DNA from: Oscillospiraceae bacterium
GTDB lineage: Bacteria; Bacillota; Clostridia; Oscillospirales; Oscillospiraceae
Assembly (NCBI GenBank): GCA_902791215.1
Contig: CADAUZ010000009.1
Span: 1-64,000 of the forward strand
Direction of reading: 5' to 3'
DNA length: 64,000 nucleotides
Shown: one piece after another, positions 8,917 to 17,103 of the stretch
How the letters are laid out: each line of letters opens with the position of its first letter
How positions within the stretch are numbered: the first letter of the stretch is position 1
Made by a program: the position numbers and the translations under genes
Notes under the pieces: generated by a model
Told to the model about the DNA's origin: nothing
Seen by the model: only the letters and a program-made list of their open reading frames with translations
The model's database searches: none

Positions 8917-10590
8917 ATGAAGGCAGATCAGATCATCAAGAACGCGAAGATTTACACCGCGGACAAGAATCAGCCGATGGCCGCCGCCCTTGCGGTGAAG
9001 GACGGAAAGTTCGTCTATGTGGGCGACGAGGCCGGGCTTTCGGCGTATGAGGGCCCCATCACCGACCTGGGCGGAAAATTCATCATGCCCGGTCTCATCG
9101 ACAGCCACGTCCATGTAACCTGGCCCATCGGCTTTGAGTACGCGACGATCGACGGGCTCATCGCGTGCTGCGGAAAGCAGGAAGCCTTGGACATCATGAC
9201 GAAGGTGATCCGGGAAAACCCCGGCCTGGAGCGTTACAGATTTGTCATGGAGCAAAAGTCCCTGAACGGCGAAGTGCTCACGAAGGAGGATCTTGACGCG
9301 ATCTGCCCGGACAGCGAGCTCCAGATCCAGGAAGCGGAAGGCCACAGTATCTGGGTGAACTCAAAGCTTTTGGCCAGCCGCGGCATTACGGACGAGACGC
9401 CGGACCCCGTGCCCGGACTCAGCTATTATGAGAGAAAAGACGGACACCTGACCGGCAGCATCATTGAATGCTCGGCTGAAGTGCCCATCATTCTCGACAG
9501 CTCCATACATCTGAGCGATGAGCAGATCGACGCGGCGCTGCAGCGCTGGATCGACTTCTCCCTGGATGTCGGTGTGGACGCGGTCTTTGATGCCGGCATT
9601 CCGGGGTATGCCGCCCTCCACGAGCGGGTCTACACCCGCCTGCGTGAGATGGACAGGCAGGGAAAGCTGCCCATCTATGTCGACGGCTGCTATGTGATCG
9701 CGGCGCCGTGGCAGGCGAAGGAGGGGCTGGAGGAGCTCAAGCGCTTCCGCCGTGAGTTTAACACTGAGCACCTGAAGGTCCACACAATGAAGATTTTCAT
9801 GGACGGCACCTTCAAGATCCACACCGCGGCGCTGCTGGAGCCCTATCCGGATATCAACTCGACGGGCGCTTCCACCGCCTTCAAGAAGGAAGAGCTCGCG
9901 GCGCTTTTGAAGCAGCTGAATGAAGAAGACCTGGATCTTCACCTGCACACCGTGGGCGACGCTGCGTCCCGCGCGGTCCTCGACGCGGTGGAGATCGTCC
10001 ACAAGGAGCTGGGAGACCGCTTCCGCATCAAGGTCACCTGCGCCCATCTTGAGGTTCAGGCCGACGAAGATCTGGAGCGTTTTGCGAAGCTCGGCGTTTA
10101 CGCAAACTATACGCCGTCCTGGCACAGCGGGAACGGCACAGGCGACACACTCAAGCCGCTGATCCCCCTGCTCGGCGAGAGACGCGCCACACACATGTAC
10201 CGCTGCAAAACGCTTTGGGACAGCGGCGCACTGGTGACCTGGTCCAGTGACAACACCATTTTCCTGGATTTCGCGCCCTGGAACCCCTATTTCGGCATGG
10301 AGATCGGCATGACGCGCTGGGTCAGCGAGAAGACCAACGCCCCCGAGCTCAACAGAACCATCAGGCCGTTCCCGCCCGAGAACGAAAAAATGAGCATCGA
10401 CGAAATGCTCACCGGCTATACGATCAACGGTGCCATCCAGCTCGGCATTGAAGATAAAAAGGGCTCCATCACCGTCGGCAAGGATGCGGACTTCCTGGTG
10501 TTCGACAACGACCTACTCACCGCCGAGCCCGAGGGTATCAGCCACAACAAGCCGAAAGAGGTCTTTTTCTGCGGAAAGAAAATGAAGTGA
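8917..10590 (+). CDS. YtcJ-type metal-dependent amidohydrolase
   Basis: This 557-residue member of the Amidohydro_3 (YtcJ/AepA) family starts at the ATG at 8917, eight bases after AGGAG. The alternative ATG at 8911 is too close. Metal-ligand motifs are visible: HVHV at residues 64-67 after MPGLIDS, a conserved Lys in the KIFMDG strand, LHLHTVGDAA, a late WHSG and the catalytic-type SSDN near residue 445. The typical end PEGISHNKPKEVFFCGKK closes the beta sandwich. The substrate cannot be told from the sequence; relatives hydrolyse amide or carbamate bonds of small metabolites. It sits directly upstream of the AMP-ligase gene in the same orientation with a 49-base gap. Confidence 0.85.
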   Translation: MKADQIIKNAKIYTADKNQPMAAALAVKDGKFVYVGDEAGLSAYEGPITDLGGKFIMPGLIDSHVHVTWPIGFEYATIDGLIACCGKQEALDIMTKVIRENPGLERYRFVMEQKSLNGEVLTKEDLDAICPDSELQIQEAEGHSIWVNSKLLASRGITDETPDPVPGLSYYERKDGHLTGSIIECSAEVPIILDSSIHLSDEQIDAALQRWIDFSLDVGVDAVFDAGIPGYAALHERVYTRLREMDRQGKLPIYVDGCYVIAAPWQAKEGLEELKRFRREFNTEHLKVHTMKIFMDGTFKIHTAALLEPYPDINSTGASTAFKKEELAALLKQLNEEDLDLHLHTVGDAASRAVLDAVEIVHKELGDRFRIKVTCAHLEVQADEDLERFAKLGVYANYTPSWHSGNGTGDTLKPLIPLLGERRATHMYRCKTLWDSGALVTWSSDNTIFLDFAPWNPYFGMEIGMTRWVSEKTNAPELNRTIRPFPPENEKMSIDEMLTGYTINGAIQLGIEDKKGSITVGKDADFLVFDNDLLTAEPEGISHNKPKEVFFCGKKMK

Positions 10591-10639
10591 CGGCATTCAC
10601 AGATGACTTACTGATCAAGAAGGGGATCTGGGGTTTTAT

Positions 10640-13513
10640 ATGAAGAGGACAGAACAGGAACAGTTTGAAAAGACAATGCGGCGCCTGGAGAGCGGGGAGC
10701 TGATCGATCAGCCGTGCTGGTCCTTTATCAGGGACCTGAACTCCTATAGCAGAGAGCGTCTGGAAAGCGTGGCTCTCCGGGATGGTTACCGGACGTACAG
10801 CTACAGGCAGATGTTCCGTCACTGGGAGCGGTACGCGGAAGCGTTTTCCGGCATGGGCATCAACGCCGTGTCCGGCTCGAGGGCGGCGCTCATCGGGACG
10901 CCGCTGCCCGAAACCATCTTCGCGTATTACGGCCTGAACATGACCGGCGCGTCCGTATCCATCATCTATCACTTCGATCTGTACGATGATAAGCAGATTG
11001 AAAGCATGATCGAGCGGGAAAAGATCACGGACCTGGTGGTTTCGGAGCTTTTCGCCTATCCTCAGCTGATGAAGCGGCTGCTGCGCATGAGGGAGCCGCT
11101 TGGGCTGCGCAGCATCATTGTGCTGTCGAGCCCGATGGGCGGGGATTACGCGATCCCCGCGCTGGAGCTGATCCGGAACATCAACAGGGAGCAGTTCCGC
11201 GAAATGCCCGGCGGAGTGCTGATGGAAGACATGCTGCAGAAGTACGAGGGTTATCCCATCTCCTACGGAAAAGGAAGCACGGTTACGATTCTCCACACGA
11301 CCGGCACGGTCAGCGGCATGCACAAGCCGGTTCCCCTGACCGACAAGGCCATGAACGCCTTTGTGGCAAGCGCCATAAAAGCAAAGGATACATACGAGGA
11401 TTTCAAAAACGCCCCCAAGCATTTGGTCACCTATCTGACGCTGAACATGTCCTGGGTCTACGCGATGGTGGATATGCTGCATGCGCCCCTGGGCCTGGGC
11501 ATGGAGATCGTCAGCCTGCCCTGCGGGGCCACCAATCCGCGCTACTCCGAGGCCATTGTGGAATACGGGATCAACGTCCTGTTTACCAGCAAGAGCATTT
11601 TGGACACCTGGCTCAAGACCATGCCGGATATCGACCTGTCCGCACTGAAGATCGTGTTCATGGGCGGCTCTTATGTTTCCCCGGAGTTCAAGCGGCAGTT
11701 CAACAACTATCTGCGCTCCTGCGGCTCTACCGCCCGCATCATCAACGGCTATGGACTGTCGGAGCTGGGAGGCGCGTGCCTTCTTTGCCCCACAAACCGG
11801 GACGACGACGCCATCGGGTTTTTGCTGCCCGGCTTTAAGGCAAAGCTCCTTGTGGAAGACGAGAACCGCTATTACGATATCTCCGACGGGCCGCGCACCG
11901 GCGTTCTGCTGCTGAGCTCCCCGACGATGAGCACCGGCAGGCTGGGGGACGAGGTGTTCTTTGAACTCGAGTCGATCGACGGCGAGGACTATTTCAACAC
12001 CCATGACCTGGTGCGCGTCAACAAGGACGGGAGCCTGACCTGCATCGGCCGTTCCAACCAGTACTTTGTCAACAACGCGGGCGTGCGCTTTGACGCGGGC
12101 CTGATCGAGAACGCCGTCACTTCCCAGCCCGGAATCGCGGCCTGCGGACTTACACCGGAGTTCAACAAGATGCTGCATGACAATGTTCCCGTGCTGTACG
12201 TGGAGATGAGCGACAAGAGCGCGGGCAGCCTGACTGTGCTTCGCAAGGCGCTGATCCGGGTATTTATTGAGGACGGTATGCTGTCGGACACCAATATGCC
12301 CAGCCAGTGTGTGATCGTCGAGAGCATGCCGCTCAATTCCGGCGGAAAGGTGGACGGCAAAAAGCTGGCCTCGGGAACCGTGACGGGGAGCCGCTATTCC
12401 GTGAAGCCCGTCAGAATAGACGGCAAGGTGGTCGACATACTGCTCGTCCCGGCACCGGAGGGCGAGGACCCCTTCATGGGCGCGGGCATGCCGGAGGAGC
12501 TGGAGGGCGATATCTACAATATCCTGTCCGAGGTGTTTGCCTGCATTCCGGATCTTAACGAGGGCCGCTTTACCAAGCTGTTCAAGATTCCCGGCCTCAG
12601 GGAACTGGTCATCAAGCTGACAGACTTTGACATCAACAACATTCCCAACAGTCTGTTTCACATGTCGCCAATGCTGTTAAACCTGGCAGTCAAGAGATAT
12701 TTGACGCCATTAATGAAAGGAGTACCCAAAATGAGCAAGAATTATTACCCCAACTTTTTCCTCTCCGCGTATCAGGGCATGATGCCCCAGATGTCCGCCA
12801 CACCCTTCATGCCGCCCTTTATGCCGCCTGCCGCGCCCTTCATGCCGCCCATGCTGCCCTTCCCCACTGTGACGAAGAGCGACAGCGTCAAGACAAACTT
12901 CAGCGGCTTCAATTCCAGCATGGCGAAATACTGGAAGGAAATGATCGAAAGCCAGCAGGAGACCATGGACTGGTTCCGGGAGCAGTGGGAGCAGTACTTC
13001 GATTACAACATGGATATGTGGGATTCCTTCATCGCGTTCCTGCCGGATGAGATGGTCTTCCTGCCCGGCGCTCCGTCTGTCTCCCCGAAGGAAATGGCGA
13101 AGTGGGCGAAGAAATTCATGAAGATGGCCAACGAGCACATGGTGGAGCAGGCGGAGACCGGCGCCGACTTTGCCATCAAGGGCCAGAAGCAGGTTCGTGA
13201 AATGGTATCCACGGCGATGGACAAGGTCGAAAAGTCCATTGACGAAATGGAAAAGCAAGCCAAGAAGAAGGAAATCGTAGTCGAGGAAGCGAAGGCGGCG
13301 GAGCCCGTCGAGGAAGTGAAGGCGGAAGAGCCTGTCGAGGAAGTAAAGGCGGAAGCGCCCGTTCAGAAAGCGAAAAAGAAAGCGAAAGAGCCCGTCCGGG
13401 CGGAAGCCGCCGAAGTAAAGAAGCCCAGGCAAACCAGACAGAAGAAAGCTCCCGCCAAGGAAGCGAAGGCGGAAGAACCTGTCGAAGCGGAAGCCGCTGA
13501 AGCAAACAATTAA
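10640..13513 (+). CDS. AMP-forming acyl ligase fused to a phasin-like C-terminal region
   Basis: This 957-residue open frame combines two parts. Residues 1-600 are an adenylate-forming (acyl-CoA synthetase-like) enzyme with the P-loop-like TILHTTGTVSG near 216 and NGYGLSELGG near 369. Residues 600-697 are of unclear nature. From Met698 comes a different protein: a Met/Pro-rich segment with repeated FMPP, an amphipathic helical domain (about 730-870) with Trp- and Met-rich helices like phasins, then a Lys/Ala/Glu/Pro tail with repeated PVEEVKAE. A perfect ribosome binding site precedes the codon for Met698. The frame is open throughout with no frameshift. Possible roles are fatty-acid activation linked to storage-granule or lipid-surface binding, which is inference. 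Confidence 0.75.
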   Translation: MKRTEQEQFEKTMRRLESGELIDQPCWSFIRDLNSYSRERLESVALRDGYRTYSYRQMFRHWERYAEAFSGMGINAVSGSRAALIGTPLPETIFAYYGLNMTGASVSIIYHFDLYDDKQIESMIEREKITDLVVSELFAYPQLMKRLLRMREPLGLRSIIVLSSPMGGDYAIPALELIRNINREQFREMPGGVLMEDMLQKYEGYPISYGKGSTVTILHTTGTVSGMHKPVPLTDKAMNAFVASAIKAKDTYEDFKNAPKHLVTYLTLNMSWVYAMVDMLHAPLGLGMEIVSLPCGATNPRYSEAIVEYGINVLFTSKSILDTWLKTMPDIDLSALKIVFMGGSYVSPEFKRQFNNYLRSCGSTARIINGYGLSELGGACLLCPTNRDDDAIGFLLPGFKAKLLVEDENRYYDISDGPRTGVLLLSSPTMSTGRLGDEVFFELESIDGEDYFNTHDLVRVNKDGSLTCIGRSNQYFVNNAGVRFDAGLIENAVTSQPGIAACGLTPEFNKMLHDNVPVLYVEMSDKSAGSLTVLRKALIRVFIEDGMLSDTNMPSQCVIVESMPLNSGGKVDGKKLASGTVTGSRYSVKPVRIDGKVVDILLVPAPEGEDPFMGAGMPEELEGDIYNILSEVFACIPDLNEGRFTKLFKIPGLRELVIKLTDFDINNIPNSLFHMSPMLLNLAVKRYLTPLMKGVPKMSKNYYPNFFLSAYQGMMPQMSATPFMPPFMPPAAPFMPPMLPFPTVTKSDSVKTNFSGFNSSMAKYWKEMIESQQETMDWFREQWEQYFDYNMDMWDSFIAFLPDEMVFLPGAPSVSPKEMAKWAKKFMKMANEHMVEQAETGADFAIKGQKQVREMVSTAMDKVEKSIDEMEKQAKKKEIVVEEAKAAEPVEEVKAEEPVEEVKAEAPVQKAKKKAKEPVRAEAAEVKKPRQTRQKKAPAKEAKAEEPVEAEAAEANN
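12716..12733 (+). promoter_or_regulatory. Internal ribosome binding site and in-frame start
   Basis: AAAGGAG at 12716-12722 is followed after eight bases by ATG at 12731, in frame with the long ligase gene. Initiation here would give a separate 260-residue protein, the phasin-like part (12731-13513). The spacing and match are as good as at any gene start in this window, so two products from one frame are plausible. Confidence 0.6.
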
Positions 13514-13541
13514 CAGAAACCCTCAGCAATAACTCAGATTG

Positions 13542-13582
13542 GCAAGCAGGCTGTATTACCCTGTGTGATATAGCCTGCTTGC
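13542..13582 (+). terminator. Stem-loop after the ligase gene
   Basis: An 11-base perfect stem (GCAAGCAGGCT with AGCCTGCTTGC) has a 19-base loop, 28 bases after the stop codon. It lacks a T run, so it may be an mRNA end-stabilising structure and not a strong terminator. Confidence 0.45.
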
Positions 13583-13640
13583 GATTAAAAGCGAAGGGCT
13601 TCATGGTTCTGACAAAAGAGATCCTCAGGGAGGCGCAAAC

Positions 13641-14237
13641 ATGAGAATAGCTTCTATCATAATCAATGCCGCAATATTCGTGACCACATTCATCATCGCC
13701 GTTTCTCATTTCCGGGATAATGGGACCTGGCAGATTCGGAGCGGACTCAAGCAGTTTCGCTACTTTACGGTCCTTTCCAATGACTTTTGCGCCATTGCGG
13801 CGCTGATGATGGCGATCAGCCAGCTCGTCGGCAATGTTCCCCAGATCGTTTTCTGGCTAAAGTACCTTGGGACTGTGGCCCTCACACTGACGTTTTTGAC
13901 GGCGTTTTTATTCCTCGCTCCCTTCAAGGGCGGATACAAGAAATGGTTCGGCGGCGATAACTTCTATGCGCATCTGACTACGCCGCTGCTGGCCATACTG
14001 TCGTTCTGCCTCCTGGAGAGACGGAGGATGAGCTTTCAAACCGCGATGACCGGGCTTTTACCGGTGCTGCTCTATGGCGCAGTGTACCTCTACAAGGTCC
14101 TGCTTGCCCCCAAAGACCGGCGCTGGGAGGATTTCTATGGCTTCAACATTGGCGGCAAGTGGCCGATCACCTGCGTGGTCATGCTCGTCGTGACCTCGCT
14201 CATCTGCACGGTATTCTGGCGGATATGCCGGATATGA
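13641..14237 (+). CDS. Pr6Pr (FAR-17a/AIG1-like) family membrane protein
   Basis: This 198-residue integral membrane protein has about six hydrophobic segments. The motif RYFTVLSN after the first helix, and the charged loop with a conserved His in NFYAHLTTPLLA, are typical of the Pr6Pr family, whose eukaryotic relatives include fatty-acid-ester hydrolases. The bacterial function is not established. GGGAGGCGCAAAC precedes the ATG. It stands alone between a stem-loop and a strong terminator. Confidence 0.7.
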   Translation: MRIASIIINAAIFVTTFIIAVSHFRDNGTWQIRSGLKQFRYFTVLSNDFCAIAALMMAISQLVGNVPQIVFWLKYLGTVALTLTFLTAFLFLAPFKGGYKKWFGGDNFYAHLTTPLLAILSFCLLERRRMSFQTAMTGLLPVLLYGAVYLYKVLLAPKDRRWEDFYGFNIGGKWPITCVVMLVVTSLICTVFWRICRI

Positions 14238-14392
14238 AAAGGCGGCCTGCGAACATCGGCCACTCTTTCCGGTCACTGTCCGCCAAAAGCTCGTTGACCG
14301 CCCGGCTGGTCCCCGTGCGGTCAACTGAAATGTTGTAACATGTAGGGCCAACCGTCAAATCAACAGCGCCCTTTTATATTTTCATTATACCA

Positions 14393-14438
14393 CGCGGGTG
14401 CGCTTTGCCAAGCAGCAAAGCGCCCGCGTTTTGCTTTT
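14393..14438 (+). terminator. Rho-independent terminator
   Basis: The stem CGCGGGTGCGCTTTG with CAAAGCGCCCGCG (one bulged T) is followed by TTTTGCTTTT. It ends the Pr6Pr transcript and faces the converging BspA-like gene. Confidence 0.75.
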
Positions 14439-14521
14439 CTGTCTCATGCCGGAAGGGCACAATGCCCGGATCGACCCGGCGGCATAATGTTCGCTTCCCG
14501 CGCCCACCCCGGCAAATTCGC

Positions 14522-16267
14522 TCACTCCACCGCAACAAAAAGAATGCCGTTCTGCTGCGCGTAGGTCTTGGCATAGCTGTCACTCCGGCCGAGGATCGTC
14601 AGCCCGCTCACGCCCGAAAAGGCGTCTTCAGCGATCGTTTCGGTCGCCCCGGGGATGTAGATATAAGAGAGGTTCGGGCAGCCGGCAAACGCGCGTGAGC
14701 CTATTACGGTTGTCACCTCCGGCAACTGCACGCAGGTAAACGCGCCGCCGGCAAAGGCTTCGGTTTCGATCGTTGTCAGGGAAGCGGGGAGGATGAAATC
14801 GGGGACAAGCTCATATCCGTAATGGATCGTGGCGCTGCGCAGAGGCTCGTTGCCTTCTTCAATGGCAATGGCCTCCCACTGTGCCTTTGTGCCTGCGTAC
14901 CAGACGACGGAAAGACTTTCACATTCGGAAAAGGCTTCTTCGTCGATGCTTGTCACGCTCGTCGGGATCGTCACGCCTTCCAGGCTGACACAATAGGAAA
15001 AGGCAGCGTAGCTGATGTCCGTCACGCCCTCCGGGATCGTCACGCTCGTCAGACTGCTGCAGGAAAAGGCCCCGTTGCCGATGTGCGTCACGCTCTTCGG
15101 GATCGCCACATCTGTCAGTCTGAGGCAATAGGAAAAGGCCGCCTCGCCGATGCTCGTCACGCTCTCCGGAATCGTCACGTCTGTCAGCTTGCTGTAGAAA
15201 AAGGCGTAGTCGTCAATGCTCTTAACACCTGACGGTATGGCATATACATCCAATGCGCCCGGAGCCTGCAGCAATATGTCCTTCTCTTTATTGAACAGGA
15301 CGCCATGGGCATCGCTGCTGTAAGCCGTATTGTTTTCCGCCACCGAGATACCGGTCAGATCCGTGCAGGCGGAGAAAGCGCCATAGCCGATGCTGGTCAC
15401 GCCTGCCGGGATCGTCACGCTTTCCAGGCTGCTGCAATAGGAGAAAGCCCCGTCGCCGATGCTGGTCACGCCCGCTGGGATCGTCACGCCGGTCAGACTC
15501 ATGCAGCCCGAAAAGGCCCAGTCGCCGATGCTCGTCATGCTCTCCGGAATCTCCACGTCGGTAAGGAGGATGCAGTCCGAGAAGGCTTCTTCGCCGATGC
15601 TGGTCACGCCCTCCGGAATCTTCATGCTTTCCAGACTGGAGCAATAGGAAAAGGCGTAGTCACCAATGCTGGTCACACCCTCCGGGATCGTCACGCCGGT
15701 CAGACTCATGCAGCCGGAAAAGGCTTCTTGACCGATGCTCGTCACGCTATCCGGGATCGTCACATTTGTAAGGCTCAAGCAGCCGTAAAAAGCCCAGCTG
15801 CCTATGCTCGTCACGCCCTGCGGGATCGTTGCGCCGGTCAGGAGGATGCAGCCGGAAAAGACCCCGTCGCCGATGCTCGTGACGGTCTCCGGGATCGCTA
15901 TGCCGGTCAGGCTGCTGCAGCCGGAAAAGACCCCGTCGCCGATACTCGTCACGCTATCCGGGATCGTCACGCTTGTAAGCTTGTCGCAGCCGGAAAAGGC
16001 CCAACTGCCAATGCTCGTCACGCCCGGCGCAATGACAGCTTCCGTGATCTGGCTCTGATAGGCACGCCAGGCACCTGCGTCTTCGGAGCTGTCGAAGTCG
16101 GCCATCTGCCCTTTGCCCCAGATCGTGAGCAGGCCGTTATCATCCAGTGTCCAGTGCAAACCCCAGTCGCCGGATGCGACATTATCCGCATAGGCTGCCG
16201 GGACGACGCATAGATACATCGTCAGGCACAGCAGCAAAACCAGGGCCGTTCTCAAAATGCTCTTCAT
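14522..16267 (-). CDS. BspA-like leucine-rich repeat secreted protein
   Basis: This 581-residue secreted protein has a signal peptide at 1-28 (ending AAYADN) and an N-terminal domain (WTLDDNGLLTIWGKG). About sixteen BspA/TpLRR repeats of 23 residues with the core TIPxSVTSIGxxAFSGC run from about 78 to 485. The last 94 residues (from VPDFILPASL) closely match the C terminus of the transglutaminase-like protein at 24076-26346. BspA-like proteins commonly bind host proteins or other bacteria. No LPxTG or transmembrane anchor is visible, so the shared C-terminal module may hold it at the surface. The start has GGAGG eight bases upstream. Its repeats generate many spurious open frames on the other strand. 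Confidence 0.9.
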   Translation of the reverse strand: MKSILRTALVLLLCLTMYLCVVPAAYADNVASGDWGLHWTLDDNGLLTIWGKGQMADFDSSEDAGAWRAYQSQITEAVIAPGVTSIGSWAFSGCDKLTSVTIPDSVTSIGDGVFSGCSSLTGIAIPETVTSIGDGVFSGCILLTGATIPQGVTSIGSWAFYGCLSLTNVTIPDSVTSIGQEAFSGCMSLTGVTIPEGVTSIGDYAFSYCSSLESMKIPEGVTSIGEEAFSDCILLTDVEIPESMTSIGDWAFSGCMSLTGVTIPAGVTSIGDGAFSYCSSLESVTIPAGVTSIGYGAFSACTDLTGISVAENNTAYSSDAHGVLFNKEKDILLQAPGALDVYAIPSGVKSIDDYAFFYSKLTDVTIPESVTSIGEAAFSYCLRLTDVAIPKSVTHIGNGAFSCSSLTSVTIPEGVTDISYAAFSYCVSLEGVTIPTSVTSIDEEAFSECESLSVVWYAGTKAQWEAIAIEEGNEPLRSATIHYGYELVPDFILPASLTTIETEAFAGGAFTCVQLPEVTTVIGSRAFAGCPNLSYIYIPGATETIAEDAFSGVSGLTILGRSDSYAKTYAQQNGILFVAVE

Positions 16268-16326
16268 GGTTCTTCCTCCTGCGTAAAACGTTCACCGCAT
16301 TTTTATGATACAGTAAACTATATAAA

Positions 16327-16355
16327 ATCATACCATATTACTCCAGCAGGTGCAA
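16327..16355 (-). promoter_or_regulatory. Promoter of the BspA-like gene
   Basis: On the minus strand, TTGCAC, 17 bases, then TATGAT, about 60 bases upstream of the start codon. Confidence 0.55.
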
Positions 16356-16494
16356 TCGGGATTTGAAATTTTTTCAGGCGCGCATTTGAAATATTTTTCA
16401 GCGGCGCAATCAGGGCAACACCGCATAATACGCCAGCGGCATTTTCCGGAAAAGAAAAATTTCCAAATTATCGTACTAAGTTTGTCGGAAGAGC

Positions 16495-16523
16495 TTGAAT
16501 TCCCTTGTACAATAGTGTACAAT
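16495..16523 (+). promoter_or_regulatory. Promoter upstream of the GGDEF remnant
   Basis: TTGAAT, 17 bases, TACAAT. TGTACAAT is repeated at 16505 and 16516, so it overlaps an internal direct repeat. Nothing else is seen in the 16268-16652 gap. Confidence 0.5.
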
Positions 16524-16652
16524 ACTGAAAAAAATTAAAGCATTTGTATGGTAATGCATGGCAATTCATTGCGCGAAGCGCAAGCCCACTCTGTTTAAAC
16601 ATACAGAAGAGGAGAAAATGTTCGCTGGAAGACGGGCACGAAAACGAAGACG

Positions 16653-17028
16653 ATGCAAAATCTCGATGATGTGAAGGTTTCTCCGTGGCACTCGCTCAGG
16701 GTGAAAATCACTGCGGCAACGGTCTGTGCGCTGATACTTGCGATGCTGGTCGCCATGGCGCTTGGCGTTGCCGCCATTCGAAATATCGGCAATAAAAGCG
16801 CCGCACAGACGCTGCTGCTTCTGTGCGAAGCCGGACAAAAAAACCTGGACTCGTATTTTAAAAGCGTGGAGCAGTCTGTCGAAATCGGAGCTGTGGGAAC
16901 AGGTTGATGTGGCGCGCGGTTTGGCAGTGTACGATCCCAAAGAGGATGAGAGCGTGAACGATGTCGTTCGCCGCGCGGACAAGCTCATGTATGATCATAA
17001 GTGGAACAGGAAAAGAAACGTGACCTGA
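16653..17028 (+). pseudogene. Diguanylate cyclase remnant (internal deletion)
   Basis: The N terminus encodes a transmembrane segment (ALILAMLVAMALGVAAI) followed by NLDSYFKSVEQSVE, the start of an extracellular sensor domain. Near 16890 the sequence switches to a frame that reads LWEQVDVARGLAVYDP and then DVVRRADKLMYDHK, the last strand and helix of a GGDEF domain, ending at 17028. The sensor core, the second membrane helix and the GGDEF active site are gone. It precedes an EAL gene by 75 bases, so the locus once paired synthesis and breakdown of cyclic di-GMP. Confidence 0.75.
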
Positions 17029-17103
17029 CCTTCCGGATGGATATGAGACCGCTATAGAAAGCATACACAGGTAAAACGACAGTATAAAGAAGGGAGCCTC
17101 CAA

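Noticed and set aside
10538-12661. Minus-strand open frame of 707 codons opposite the AMP-ligase gene
   Set aside because: Complement artefact of a high-GC gene, with no ribosome site and no family resemblance.
13303-13500. Repeated Lys/Ala/Glu/Pro-coding stretch as a DNA tandem repeat of interest
   Set aside because: It is an ordinary low-complexity protein tail with imperfect repeats. No independent DNA structure is evident.
14822-16213. Regularly repeated sequence that could suggest a CRISPR array or plus-strand repeat proteins
   Set aside because: The period is 69 bases, exactly 23 codons, and encodes BspA-type leucine-rich repeats on the minus strand. Spacers are not unique.
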